DNA of 8,239 bases from Cyanobacteriota bacterium (GTDB taxonomy: Bacteria; Cyanobacteriota; Cyanobacteriia; SKYG9), in the NCBI GenBank assembly GCA_025054735.1, contig JANWZG010000154.1, positions 1 through 8,239 of the forward strand, written 5' to 3'. The translations under genes and the position numbers were made by a program. Positions 1 through 6,423 of this stretch are shown piece by piece. Each line of letters opens with the position of its first letter. Positions within the stretch are counted from its first letter, which is position 1. The notes beneath the pieces are model-generated. The model did no database searches. It was not told the DNA's origin and was given only the letters and a program-made list of their open reading frames with translations.

Positions 1-312
1 GATCGAGCTGGCATCCCCCGCGATCGGGTGCACTTAGATTACCAAGCCGTAGACACAGTTACCAATTTTACAGTAATGGCAAGGATTTTTACTGAGCAAA
101 ATATCCATAGTGTCTATCTAATCACATCGGACTATCACATGCGTCGTGCCCGTGTTATTGGTGCGATCGTCTTTGGTAGCCGTAACATTCATATCCATCC
201 CGTGATCGTTCCCTCGCGCCGTGACCCAGAGCCAATCAGCAAAGCCGTTCGCGATGGCTTGCGCGCCCTTGTTTGGCTTTTCACAGGCTATACAGGAACC
301 CTAGCGCCTTAA
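1..312 (+). CDS. YdcF/DUF218-family protein, C-terminal part
   Basis: The reading frame is open from the left edge, so the start lies outside the window; the GTG at 28 is only an internal codon. The visible 103 residues match the C-terminal half of the DUF218 (YdcF/SanA/ElyC) family. The features are a D-T-V-T-N stretch, where the family has a conserved N-T motif, a hydrophobic strand running into TSDYHMRRA, the family's usual 'TS-x-YHM-x-RA' signature, and a late H-P-V-I-V strand. Members are mostly envelope-associated proteins of poorly known biochemistry, some linked to cell-wall integrity or polysaccharide metabolism. The C-terminal W-L-F-T-G-Y stretch is short and is not a clear membrane helix. 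The gene ends in TAA, with 138 bp before the next gene, so the two are probably not one tight operon. Family assignment is fairly firm; function is not known. Confidence 0.72.
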   Translation, partial: DRAGIPRDRVHLDYQAVDTVTNFTVMARIFTEQNIHSVYLITSDYHMRRARVIGAIVFGSRNIHIHPVIVPSRRDPEPISKAVRDGLRALVWLFTGYTGTLAP

Positions 313-337
313 TAGCGTTGTGCTACACCTCAACAGC

Positions 338-374
338 AAATAGTACCATGCTAGAGTGAAATAGTACCATGCTA
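338..374. repeat. Two 16-bp direct repeats at 21-bp spacing
   Basis: The 16-mer AAATAGTACCATGCTA occurs perfectly at 338-353 and again at 359-374, so the copies are offset by 21 bp, about two helical turns. The core TAGTACCATGCTA is itself an imperfect palindrome (TAG...CTA with an inner A/T pair). The copies lie 77-112 bp upstream of the dynamin-like gene start. Same-face spacing and dyad symmetry suit a pair of operator half-sites for a dimeric regulator, but no known cyanobacterial consensus (for example NtcA GTA-N8-TAC) is matched. A small slipped-strand duplication is the other explanation. Confidence 0.6.
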
Positions 375-450
375 AATTGGAGATTGTAGTATCCACAGAG
401 CACTAGACTGTCGCTACTACTACCTCTATCTACGTCCGCACTACTTATCC

Positions 451-2961
451 ATGTCTTCATTACTACCGAGCTGCCAGAATTTGCAAGCTAACGTTGAAAC
501 GCTTTTAGAGCTACTCAACCAACAGGTCAGTCTTCGAGGTTACGACACCACTGCCATCCAAGCTTCCCTACGCAAAGCGATTTCTCCTTCCTTTGAAGTT
601 GTATTTGCAGGTGCTTTTAGTGCTGGAAAGTCTATGCTGATCAATGCCTTGCTGGAGCGAGAGTTACTCTACAGCGCTGAAGGTCACGCCACCGGTACCG
701 AATGCTATATCACCTATGCAGAGCCTGGAAACGAGCAGGTCGTCCTCACCTTCCTCAGTGAGCAAGAAATTCAAGAACAGGCCAAAGCCCTCTGTAACCG
801 CCTAGGTATTGAAACTACGGCTGCAACTCGTCCAGAGGTGATGGAAATGCTGACCCACAAGTGCCAGGAAATCATTGATCGCGAGGGTGGCAAAGATAAA
901 TCTGAACGGGCTAAGGATGCTAATGCTCTAAAGCTACTGCTAGAGGGTTTCCAGGCGAACAAAGAGCGCATTCATCCTACAGAAAATCGCACCTTTTCCA
1001 TGCAACAGTTCAACATCACTAACCTAGAGGAAGCCGCTCGCTATGCCCGTCGTGGCAATAATAGTGCCGTCCTACGCAAAATTCACTACTATTGCAACCA
1101 TCCCCTGCTGCAAGATGGCAACGTGCTAGTGGATACGCCAGGGATTGATGCTCCCGTGGAAAAGGATGCGGAACTTACCTTTACTAAAGTGCAACATCCT
1201 GATACCTCTGCTGTGGTTTGTGTAATGAAAACCGCCTCTGCAGGAGACCCCACTAAGGAAGAAACTCGCCTAATGCAGCTAACCCGCGATAATCCCGGTG
1301 TGCGCGATCGCCTGTTTTATGTCTTTAACCGGGTAGATGAAACCTGGTATAACGCTCAACTCCGGCAGCGCCTGGAACAGTTCATTAACAATGATTTTCG
1401 TAACACTGATCGCAGTCGCCTGTTCAAAGCTAGTGGCTTGTTAGGGTTCTATGGTAGCCAAATTCAGAACACTAGCTTGGAGACTCGCTTTGGGCTGGAT
1501 ACCGTCTTTGCTGAAAGCATCAAAGGCTTAGGTGGACAGGAAGAAACTCCTCAGTTTGTCAACGCTTTTTTGAATTATTGCCTTACCTCCCAGAAGCTTG
1601 ACCCCATCAAGTTTCCCCTGCCGCCAGAGATATTGACTGATCGCACCAATAATGAGAAATACGTTCGCATTCTCCGTTCCCTAGGCCCTGCTATCATTGA
1701 CCAACTCCTGCTAGACAGCGGCATCAACGAATTTCGCCAGAGCATTACCCAATACCTTACTACAGAAAAGCGACCCCAGCTATTTGCTAACTTAGCCGAC
1801 GATGTACAGCCTCTATGCATTGCGTTGCGCCGGGTTTACATCCAAGCGTGGCAAGAGGTAGAGAGCCAACCCCAAGATATTGAAGCCATTAAGGAACAGG
1901 AACTCAAGCAACTGAACCTAGAGCTAAAGCGGGTTGGGGATCAGTTGCAGCAGCACATTGAGGCGCTGGTGAATGAAGCTGTTGCTAGCGATCGCAATAC
2001 CCTCCTAGAGCGCGATTTCCTCAAGCTGAAGGCCAGCCTAGTCAGTGAGATGGACTCACTGCTGAATACCTTCTCCGTGGCAGAGGTGTATAAACGTGCC
2101 CAAGCTAGCCATAAACGTAACTCCGTGGTACCATTGCTGGCTGTGTTGGCAGAAGCATTTTACTACCTAGCAAACGGACTGGAGGATGTGCTGGTAGCTA
2201 CTGCTCAAGATGTGATCAGCAATTTCTTCACCTACGTTATTGAACAAGTCCAGCAACAGGATTACTATCGCAACCTCTATCGCCTGCTGGGTAATGATGC
2301 GGGCATTGAGCAAACCCTAAATCGCCTGCGTAACGAGGCAATCGCTGCCATTATCAATGAAGCCCAGACCGAGTGCGATCGCTACGTGCGAGAGCGCCCT
2401 GAATTCTACACCGAAGGCACCGTTTCCATTTGGCAATTGCGGTCAACCCTGCAACAAGCTTGTCGAGGCTACGACTACCAAAACATGATCGATGCCGAAC
2501 CTGCCATTCGCCAACTGCTGCGCCTAGACTTTGAGCAAAAGGTGAAGGAAACTGTCATGCGTACCTTCCGGCAAACCATTAACCAAACTATCAATACCCC
2601 CCTGTTAGAGGGTGCAGTTGAGTTGGCAGATACTATCCTCAAGCAGTATGACCAAGCCCGTGCCTACCTAGCCCGTACCCTTGATCGCGAGGCCCAAGAC
2701 CGCATCCGTACTTACCAAGCTCGCAAACAAGAGTTACAGGCTAGCATTGACCAGTTCAACCAAGCTGTCAAAGGTATTAACGCTTGCCTAGAGGCCATGA
2801 ACCTAGACCGGAAGCGTTTACCTCTAATTGCCGAGGCCGACTTGGTGATTGTGCCGCCAGAGCCAGTACCCAGTCTCGAAACAGAAGTAATAGCCGAACC
2901 AACACCAACATCTGACAGCACTGCTAGCCAGCCTGAAGTTCTGCCTGACCGAGGATCATGA
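451..2961 (+). CDS. Bacterial dynamin-like GTPase
   Basis: An 836-residue large GTPase of the dynamin superfamily, expected to bind and remodel membranes in a nucleotide-dependent way. The GTPase motifs are in order: P-loop GAFSAGKS at 54-61, a switch I threonine in ATGTECYIT near 80-88, G3 DTPG at 228-231, and G4 NRVD at 293-296. The long segment between switch I and G3 (about 90-220) is mostly charged and helical. After the GTPase domain the protein is largely helical. A coiled-coil-like region lies near 477-510, and a hydrophobic patch at about 559-600 (VVPLLAV, then YYLANG and FFTYVI) is a candidate membrane-contacting tip. More helix runs to about 790, followed by a Pro/Glu/Thr-rich tail of about 40 residues. 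It is longer than the roughly 690-residue Nostoc BDLP. The ATG at 451 leaves about 50 residues before the P-loop, as is usual; no Shine-Dalgarno sequence is seen. Biological role is inferred only; thylakoid or plasma-membrane maintenance and stress or phage response are all possible. Confidence 0.9.
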   Translation: MSSLLPSCQNLQANVETLLELLNQQVSLRGYDTTAIQASLRKAISPSFEVVFAGAFSAGKSMLINALLERELLYSAEGHATGTECYITYAEPGNEQVVLTFLSEQEIQEQAKALCNRLGIETTAATRPEVMEMLTHKCQEIIDREGGKDKSERAKDANALKLLLEGFQANKERIHPTENRTFSMQQFNITNLEEAARYARRGNNSAVLRKIHYYCNHPLLQDGNVLVDTPGIDAPVEKDAELTFTKVQHPDTSAVVCVMKTASAGDPTKEETRLMQLTRDNPGVRDRLFYVFNRVDETWYNAQLRQRLEQFINNDFRNTDRSRLFKASGLLGFYGSQIQNTSLETRFGLDTVFAESIKGLGGQEETPQFVNAFLNYCLTSQKLDPIKFPLPPEILTDRTNNEKYVRILRSLGPAIIDQLLLDSGINEFRQSITQYLTTEKRPQLFANLADDVQPLCIALRRVYIQAWQEVESQPQDIEAIKEQELKQLNLELKRVGDQLQQHIEALVNEAVASDRNTLLERDFLKLKASLVSEMDSLLNTFSVAEVYKRAQASHKRNSVVPLLAVLAEAFYYLANGLEDVLVATAQDVISNFFTYVIEQVQQQDYYRNLYRLLGNDAGIEQTLNRLRNEAIAAIINEAQTECDRYVRERPEFYTEGTVSIWQLRSTLQQACRGYDYQNMIDAEPAIRQLLRLDFEQKVKETVMRTFRQTINQTINTPLLEGAVELADTILKQYDQARAYLARTLDREAQDRIRTYQARKQELQASIDQFNQAVKGINACLEAMNLDRKRLPLIAEADLVIVPPEPVPSLETEVIAEPTPTSDSTASQPEVLPDRGS

Positions 2962-3345
2962 CTACCCTTAGCCAACCCCTAAAGCTAGACTTAAGTCATA
3001 TTCATTTCACCGACGGCTGATTCTATCAGCTTTGCAGCCGTAATCCTAGCGTGGTCTTAGAACGTGATGCCCAAGGAGTGTCAATCATTATCTCCCCGTA
3101 GGCAGTGAAGGTGGTAGCCGGGAATTAGAACTGGGAACTGATTTAAGTCCTGGAATCGCAAAACCAAGCTGGGGGTTGTGTCTAGTTCCTCAACACTGTT
3201 TAAGTTGCCGAGAGGGGGCGATCGTTCACCCGATGCAGCTTGAGTAGAAAGTTCCTGCTGGGATGCCCTGACTCCAAAACAACGCCACAAATTTCCCCTA
3301 TTGCCCAGTACGATGCTGTGCAGAGTTTCGCCAGTTTCTCAGCTC
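2958..3345 (+). pseudogene. Decayed Uma2 (DUF820) endonuclease-like gene
   Basis: This stretch has no intact reading frame, but three-frame translation rebuilds the N-terminal half of a Uma2-family protein. Frame one starts at ATG 2958, which overlaps the dynamin stop as ATGA. It gives MTTLSQPLKLDLSHIHFTD, a TGA at 3018-3020, then FYQLCSRNPSVVLERDAQG and a TAG at 3099-3101. The frame then shifts: GSEGGSRELELGTDL is read from 3101 to 3145. A second shift near 3146-3148 gives SWNRKTKLG, then LFKLPRGGDRSPDAA, a TGA at 3241-3243 where the family has Trp in its PDxAWV motif, and VESSCWDALTPKQR. The match fades after about 3300; a doubtful trace (PYCP, then AEFR) reaches about 3330. The C-terminal half with the E-x-S and lysine motifs is missing, so the product would be inactive even without the stops. 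The right boundary is approximate. Confidence 0.82.
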
Positions 3346-3411
3346 CAGCGGAGACACACCACTCTTGTAGAATATAGGGTATAAATCACTATCTCCTAGG
3401 CAGTTATTGTG

Positions 3412-4068
3412 ATGTTGCTAAACACTCAGCTCCTTCTCAACACTTGGCAGCCTGCCCATTGGGATGACTTTGTTGGCCTCGCTGATGACCCAGCCACCAC
3501 CAAGCTGAAAAGCTACTATCACAACGGCCAGATGAGATTTGAACCCATGTCTACTGGATCTGATCATTCCAAAGACCATGCCACAATCATTCTGGCAGTT
3601 GGACTATTCGCAGCCTTGCGGGATATTCCTACTAATGGGCATGACGGTTGTTCTTACCGCAAAGCTGGGGTTGCAGAGTTTCAACCGGATATTTCCTACT
3701 ACATTGGTGAGACAGCCGACGCTATTCCTTGGGGAACGAGGGTCATTGACCTCACCCAATATCCCCTGCCCAGTTTGGTGATTGAAATTTCCGATACCTC
3801 CTTGCCGGATGATTTGGGGGCAAAACGGTTGCAATATGAGGAGTTGGAAATTCCAGAATATTGGATTGTGGATGTGCAGGCTATGCAAATTCTAGCCTTT
3901 GCTGTGGCCGCCGATCGCAGTATTCGCCGAATTCGAGAGTCCCAAGTTCTCCCTGGCTTGCAGCTAGAGATTTTGGAGCAAGCCCTCCAGCGCAGTCGGC
4001 ACGAGAATCAGTCGGCAACTACAGCTTGGTTGATGGCACAGTTCCGGGGGTTAGGGGTGGATGCTTGA
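3412..4068 (+). CDS. Uma2 family endonuclease-like protein (DUF820)
   Basis: This is a 218-residue protein of the Uma2/DUF820 family, a PD-(D/E)XK nuclease fold greatly expanded in cyanobacteria. The GTG at 3409 would add one residue; ATG 3412 is preferred as the commoner codon, and an AGG at 3398-3400 is the only weak ribosome-site candidate. Numbering from the GTG, the expected active-site set is complete. The aspartate is D94 in FQPDISYY, the E-x-S strand is E126 and S128 in LVIEISDTS, and K139 lies in GAKRLQYEE, followed by the typical EYWIVDV strand. An upstream FEPMSTGSDHSKDH segment corresponds to the family's substrate-side N-terminal region. Nuclease activity is inferred from the fold; real substrates of this family are largely unknown. 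It differs markedly from the neighbouring Uma2 relic, so the pair is not a recent tandem duplication. A TATAAA at 3380-3385 could be a -10 element, but no well-spaced -35 is visible. Confidence 0.86.
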   Translation: MLLNTQLLLNTWQPAHWDDFVGLADDPATTKLKSYYHNGQMRFEPMSTGSDHSKDHATIILAVGLFAALRDIPTNGHDGCSYRKAGVAEFQPDISYYIGETADAIPWGTRVIDLTQYPLPSLVIEISDTSLPDDLGAKRLQYEELEIPEYWIVDVQAMQILAFAVAADRSIRRIRESQVLPGLQLEILEQALQRSRHENQSATTAWLMAQFRGLGVDA

Positions 4069-4259
4069 ACGTTAGCGTATGAAGCAAAAAAAGGGTATCA
4101 GGGGAAGATTTTCAGGTCAAGCAGTTGTGTCTTCTAGCCCAAAGAACTGCGCTCTCCCTAGTAGCTATGGGTAGTTTTGGCAGTAATCTCCTATGATAGA
4201 TTGTATAAATAAAATTGGAGAGTACCTAAGCATCCAACAACCCCTGAACTGAGCTGACC

Positions 4260-4877
4260 ATGACAGATAGCCCTAAAGCTTTATTACCAATACCGGCTAG
4301 CCTTACACAGTTAACATCGTTTCTAGGAACACCTAAGAAAGCCACCAAACTTAACCCAGACGATGTCCTGTGCAAGCACTCTGGGAGCAGTTTCGGTGAC
4401 CTTTCTCGAACATTTATGGTCGATGAACTCCTCAACGTACTGGTATCTTGTATTCCTGCATGTGGGCAATTTAAGGGCCAAGTCCTTTTGTCTGAGGGCA
4501 TTCCAGTCAACATAACCTCAGGAGGTCAGAGCATTAGGGGGTTATTGAAGCTAGAACTAGAGTTTTATCCCGAAGAGATAGAGACGATTGAAATTCTCTC
4601 GCCAGAAGCTTCTGGGTCACAACCGGAGACTCCTGAATTAAAACTAAAGACACTGAACTTTCGTGAGTTTTTCTCTAAGTTTAGTTATTCTTACTTCTCC
4701 AGTGGTTTCTTTCCCCGTGTCGAAGGCGTTCCTGTGAATATGCTGAGGCCAGGAAGTTCTGGCTGGCAAGCAGGTGTAGTCAGACTCGACTTGAAGTTCT
4801 ATCCTGACAGCACCCAGACAGAGTTACTAGGATCATCCCTAGATGAGATTCGCAAGCTGGCGATCGCGGACACCTGA
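4260..4877 (+). CDS. KGK-like domain protein with two tandem repeats
   Basis: A 205-residue protein that resembles the cyanobacterial KGK-domain family, whose function is unknown. The C-terminal half fits best: LNFREFF (132-138), a Phe/Ser/Tyr-rich stretch, EGVPVNMLRPG (155-165), GWQAGVVRLDLKFYPD (168-183), and the family-like ending SLDEIRKL (193-200). The N-terminal half repeats the same plan: LNPDDVL (31-37), EGIPVNI (79-85), RGLLKLELEFYPEE (93-106). In both halves an EG(I/V)PVN strand is followed by a (K/R)L-x-L-x-FYP strand, which suggests an internal duplication. The Lys-Gly-Lys signature that normally follows Trp-Gln reads Ala-Gly-Val in repeat two and is absent in repeat one. There is no signal peptide or membrane segment. 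The gene stands alone, with about 190 bp upstream and 166 bp downstream. Start ATG 4260 has no clear Shine-Dalgarno. Family assignment is from recognised sequence pattern and is moderately sure. Confidence 0.68.
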   Translation: MTDSPKALLPIPASLTQLTSFLGTPKKATKLNPDDVLCKHSGSSFGDLSRTFMVDELLNVLVSCIPACGQFKGQVLLSEGIPVNITSGGQSIRGLLKLELEFYPEEIETIEILSPEASGSQPETPELKLKTLNFREFFSKFSYSYFSSGFFPRVEGVPVNMLRPGSSGWQAGVVRLDLKFYPDSTQTELLGSSLDEIRKLAIADT

Positions 4878-4995
4878 TAGTGTGGTGGAGTTAGTAAGGG
4901 GGTATGTAGGGCTATGGCATTTAGTGACTTTCAGACTGGTGCAGATGTACAGTAGTGATGTGGCGGTCGGTGTCAAGCCTTTTCTGTCGCACAAT

Positions 4996-5015
4996 TATGA
5001 CTCAATATGACTCAA
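4996..5015. repeat. Perfect 10-bp tandem repeat, two copies
   Basis: TATGACTCAA occurs twice back to back (4996-5005 and 5006-5015), 28 bp before the HNH gene start. A related but out-of-phase AATGACTTGA follows at 5031-5040. The unit contains TGACTCA, an imperfect palindrome, so a protein-binding role is possible; local slippage is equally likely. Confidence 0.6.
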
Positions 5016-5039
5016 GATGTAATGGATCAAAATGACTTG

Positions 5040-5063
5040 AATCATGGCTGAAATCATGGCTAA
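5040..5063. repeat. 12-bp tandem duplication over the HNH gene start
   Basis: AATCATGGCTGA at 5040-5051 is followed by AATCATGGCTAA at 5052-5063, identical in 11 of 12 positions. Each copy carries an ATG-GCT, so the HNH gene has two in-frame start codons, 5044 and 5053, each followed by Ala. The duplicated bases encode M-A-E-I and M-A-K-E. Either start is usable, and neither has a clear Shine-Dalgarno in front. Confidence 0.6.
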
Positions 5064-5292
5064 GGAACCCCGGATCAAAATTCCACCTGAGGTTCGCCAG
5101 TATGTTCTAGACCGAGATGGGTACCGTTGTCAAACCTGTGGAGCTGACAGCGATTTGACGATCGACCACATCATTCCCCTAGCGCAGGGCGGCCAAAATG
5201 ATCTCAGTAATTTTCGCACGCTGTGTCGCATTTGTAACTCGCGCAAGGGTAAAGCGATCAACCCAGATGCTCGGCGCTACTATAGACTTTGA
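5044..5292 (+). CDS. Small HNH endonuclease
   Basis: An 82-residue stand-alone HNH nuclease. The domain spans about residues 14-80: PPEVRQYVLDRDGYRCQTC, then LTIDHIIPLAQGG, DLSNFRTLCRIC and NSRKGKAINP. The active-site positions are D41-H42 (first histidine, general base), N56 (middle Asn) and N65, where the third HNH position is Asn rather than His, a common variant. C29/C32 and C61/C64 form the two CxxC pairs that bind structural zinc. Its small size is normal for free-standing cyanobacterial HNH proteins, which may act as homing-type, phage-derived or restriction-linked nucleases; nothing nearby decides between them. The start is ambiguous because of a 12-bp duplication: ATG 5044, or ATG 5053 giving 79 residues. 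The TGA stop at 5290-5292 lies inside the first unit of a 10-bp tandem array. No terminase, intron or methylase gene is adjacent. Confidence 0.88.
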   Translation: MAEIMAKEPRIKIPPEVRQYVLDRDGYRCQTCGADSDLTIDHIIPLAQGGQNDLSNFRTLCRICNSRKGKAINPDARRYYRL

Positions 5293-5326
5293 AACCCTTT
5301 GAAACCCCTTGAAACACTTTGAACAC
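5287..5326. repeat. Four-unit 10-bp tandem array after the HNH gene
   Basis: There are four consecutive 10-mers: CTTTGAAACC (5287-5296), CTTTGAAACC (5297-5306), CCTTGAAACA (5307-5316) and CTTTGAACAC (5317-5326). The first two are identical, and the others differ at two or three places. The array begins within the last codons of the HNH gene, and its TGA stop is the TGA of the first unit. The 10-bp period differs from the heptamer STRR repeats known in filamentous cyanobacteria. Confidence 0.72.
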
Positions 5327-5335
5327 CCTAGCACA

Positions 5336-5354
5336 CGGCATCTGCGTCATGCCG
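5336..5354. terminator. Possible hairpin between convergent genes
   Basis: CGGCAT (5336-5341) and ATGCCG (5349-5354) form a perfect 6-bp stem with a 7-nt loop, between the + strand HNH gene and the end of the - strand DUF2358 gene, whose TGA lies at 5347-5349. The location suits a two-way transcription end, but no T-run follows on either strand, so an intrinsic terminator is unproven. Confidence 0.3.
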
Positions 5355-5742
5355 ATGGAGCAAACCAGGGAAAATGCTGCTGGAGGACGGCCCAGCGAGT
5401 ACAGTCCCAATAGTCCGTATGGGAAACAATGAGGTTATCAGCATTTAGACATAGCTCGCTGCGGCCACTGATGGTAATGCGGGGCTTCCAGGGTAGAGGG
5501 CTGGTCCAACTCAGGGTCCAGCGGGTTTCGATGCGATCGTCAGTTTGGCGAATCTCATGCAATGCCAGGTGAATGTCCAAAAACCAGCGAGCCATCCAGC
5601 TAATCATCTGTTGATATCGCTGCAAGCCCTGAAATTGGGTCATGGGATCCTTAAACACCACATCGGGAGCATAGAGGCTATAGGTCTGGTGGTGAGGAAA
5701 CCGCTGGTAGTCTTGCTTAATGGCATCAAGAATGGTTGTCAT
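5347..5742 (-). CDS. DUF2358 domain protein (NTF2/SnoaL-like)
   Basis: A 131-residue protein matching the DUF2358 family, found in cyanobacteria and plant plastids, with no established function. The opening helix (ILDAIKQDY) leads to YSLYAPDVVFKDPMTQFQGLQRY at residues 21-43, the conserved 'YA-D-V-F-DP' start of this NTF2-like alpha+beta cone fold. The following strands contain many aromatics: TRWTLSW (73-79), the W-K-P-R segment (85-88), SGRSELCL (92-99) and SHTDYWDCTRW (107-117). The aromatic and charged residues could line a ligand pocket, but no catalytic residue can be named. It is the last gene of the minus-strand cluster, 12 nt after the ABC ATPase stop, so it is probably co-transcribed. 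The start ATG has no Shine-Dalgarno ahead. Full length for the family; the assignment is firm, the function unknown. Confidence 0.84.
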   Translation of the reverse strand: MTTILDAIKQDYQRFPHHQTYSLYAPDVVFKDPMTQFQGLQRYQQMISWMARWFLDIHLALHEIRQTDDRIETRWTLSWTSPLPWKPRITISGRSELCLNADNLIVSHTDYWDCTRWAVLQQHFPWFAPSA

Positions 5743-5754
5743 AGGAGGGCGTGA

Positions 5755-6420
5755 TCAAAAACGCTGCATTAACTGTTGTTTCAAGCGGGCTGGATCCCCA
5801 TGATCCACAACTCGCCCCTGTTCCAATAAAAAGGCACCGTCACAGTAGTCCAACTCGTTTAGGCGGTGAGTTACCCACAGGGCAGTGATCCCCTTAGTAT
5901 CCACCAGTTGGCGCACCTGTTGCACTAGGTCTGTTTGGCTGTCTGGATCTAATAGTGCCGTTGGTTCATCTAGCAACAACACATCACAGCGACGGGCAAT
6001 CGCCCCTGCGATCGCCACCCGCTGCTTTTGTCCGCCACTGAGGGCATAGATAGGGCGCTGTTGCAGATGGGCTAGATTGACGGCTGCTAGGGCTTCTTCT
6101 ACCCGCTGGCGCACCTGCTGCAGAGACAACCGCTCGGCCACTAAGCCAAAGGCCACATCTGCCCCGACCGTCGGCATCACAAGCTGATGATCAGGGTTTT
6201 GAAACACAAAGCCTACGGGTTGGGCTACGGTTATTTCCCCCGCTTGACAGGGTAACAAGCCTGCCAATAGTTGCAGCAAGGTAGATTTGCCACTGCCATT
6301 GGTGCCTAGCAGCATCCAAAACTCACCCTTGGGCACTGTTAAACAACAGTTTTGCAAGACGGGCTGATGATCTTGCCATCGAAACCAGAGGTTATTGACT
6401 GCGATCGCGGCTGCATCCAT
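5755..6420 (-). CDS. ECF/CbiO-type ABC transporter ATP-binding protein
   Basis: A 221-residue ABC ATPase, the energy-providing subunit of an importer. All nucleotide-binding motifs are present in order: Walker A GTNGSGKST (39-47), Q-loop Q74 in FVFQNPDHQ (71-79), ABC signature LSGGQ (127-131), Walker B VLLLDEP (147-153) with catalytic E152, a D-loop (LLDPDS), and the switch histidine H185 in VTHR. The FQNPDHQ box is typical of the cobalt/nickel/vitamin ECF group (CbiO, EcfA), as opposed to exporters or amino-acid importers. At 221 residues it is shorter than the usual 270-280 of EcfA, lacking most of the C-terminal extension. No transmembrane EcfT or substrate-binding S component is in the window, so the substrate cannot be assigned. 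It resembles the plant plastid NAP14-type non-intrinsic ABC proteins, which are also CbiO-like. It follows UPF0367 by 3 nt and precedes DUF2358 by 12 nt, which suggests one transcript. Confidence 0.88.
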   Translation of the reverse strand: MDAAAIAVNNLWFRWQDHQPVLQNCCLTVPKGEFWMLLGTNGSGKSTLLQLLAGLLPCQAGEITVAQPVGFVFQNPDHQLVMPTVGADVAFGLVAERLSLQQVRQRVEEALAAVNLAHLQQRPIYALSGGQKQRVAIAGAIARRCDVLLLDEPTALLDPDSQTDLVQQVRQLVDTKGITALWVTHRLNELDYCDGAFLLEQGRVVDHGDPARLKQQLMQRF

Positions 6421-6423
6421 AAC

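Noticed and set aside
313..325. TAGC...GCTA inverted repeat after the YdcF-like gene
   Set aside because: A four-base stem of mixed composition with no T-run; expected by chance.
3018..3243. Possible stop-codon recoding (TGA read as Trp) in the Uma2 relic
   Set aside because: One TGA does replace an expected Trp, but a TAG, another TGA and two frameshifts are also present, and normal genes here use TGG for Trp and TGA as a stop.
3081..3290. Minus-strand open frame of 69 codons
   Set aside because: It lies antisense to the Uma2 relic, whose plus-strand translation has clear family similarity; the minus-strand product has no recognisable features.
4156..4178. Hairpin CCCTAG-TAG-CTA(T)GGG followed by TAGTTTT, downstream of the intact Uma2 gene
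   Set aside because: The stem has only six pairs with a bulge and a three-base loop, the T-run is short, and it lies about 90 bp after the stop; too weak to call a terminator.
4192..4209. TATGAT and TATAAA -10-like boxes before the KGK-like gene
   Set aside because: No -35-like hexamer lies 16-18 bp upstream of either, so the promoter cannot be placed.
4226..4513. Minus-strand open frame of 95 codons
   Set aside because: It is the reverse shadow of the KGK-like gene; its product has no family pattern, whereas the plus-strand frame has conserved repeats.
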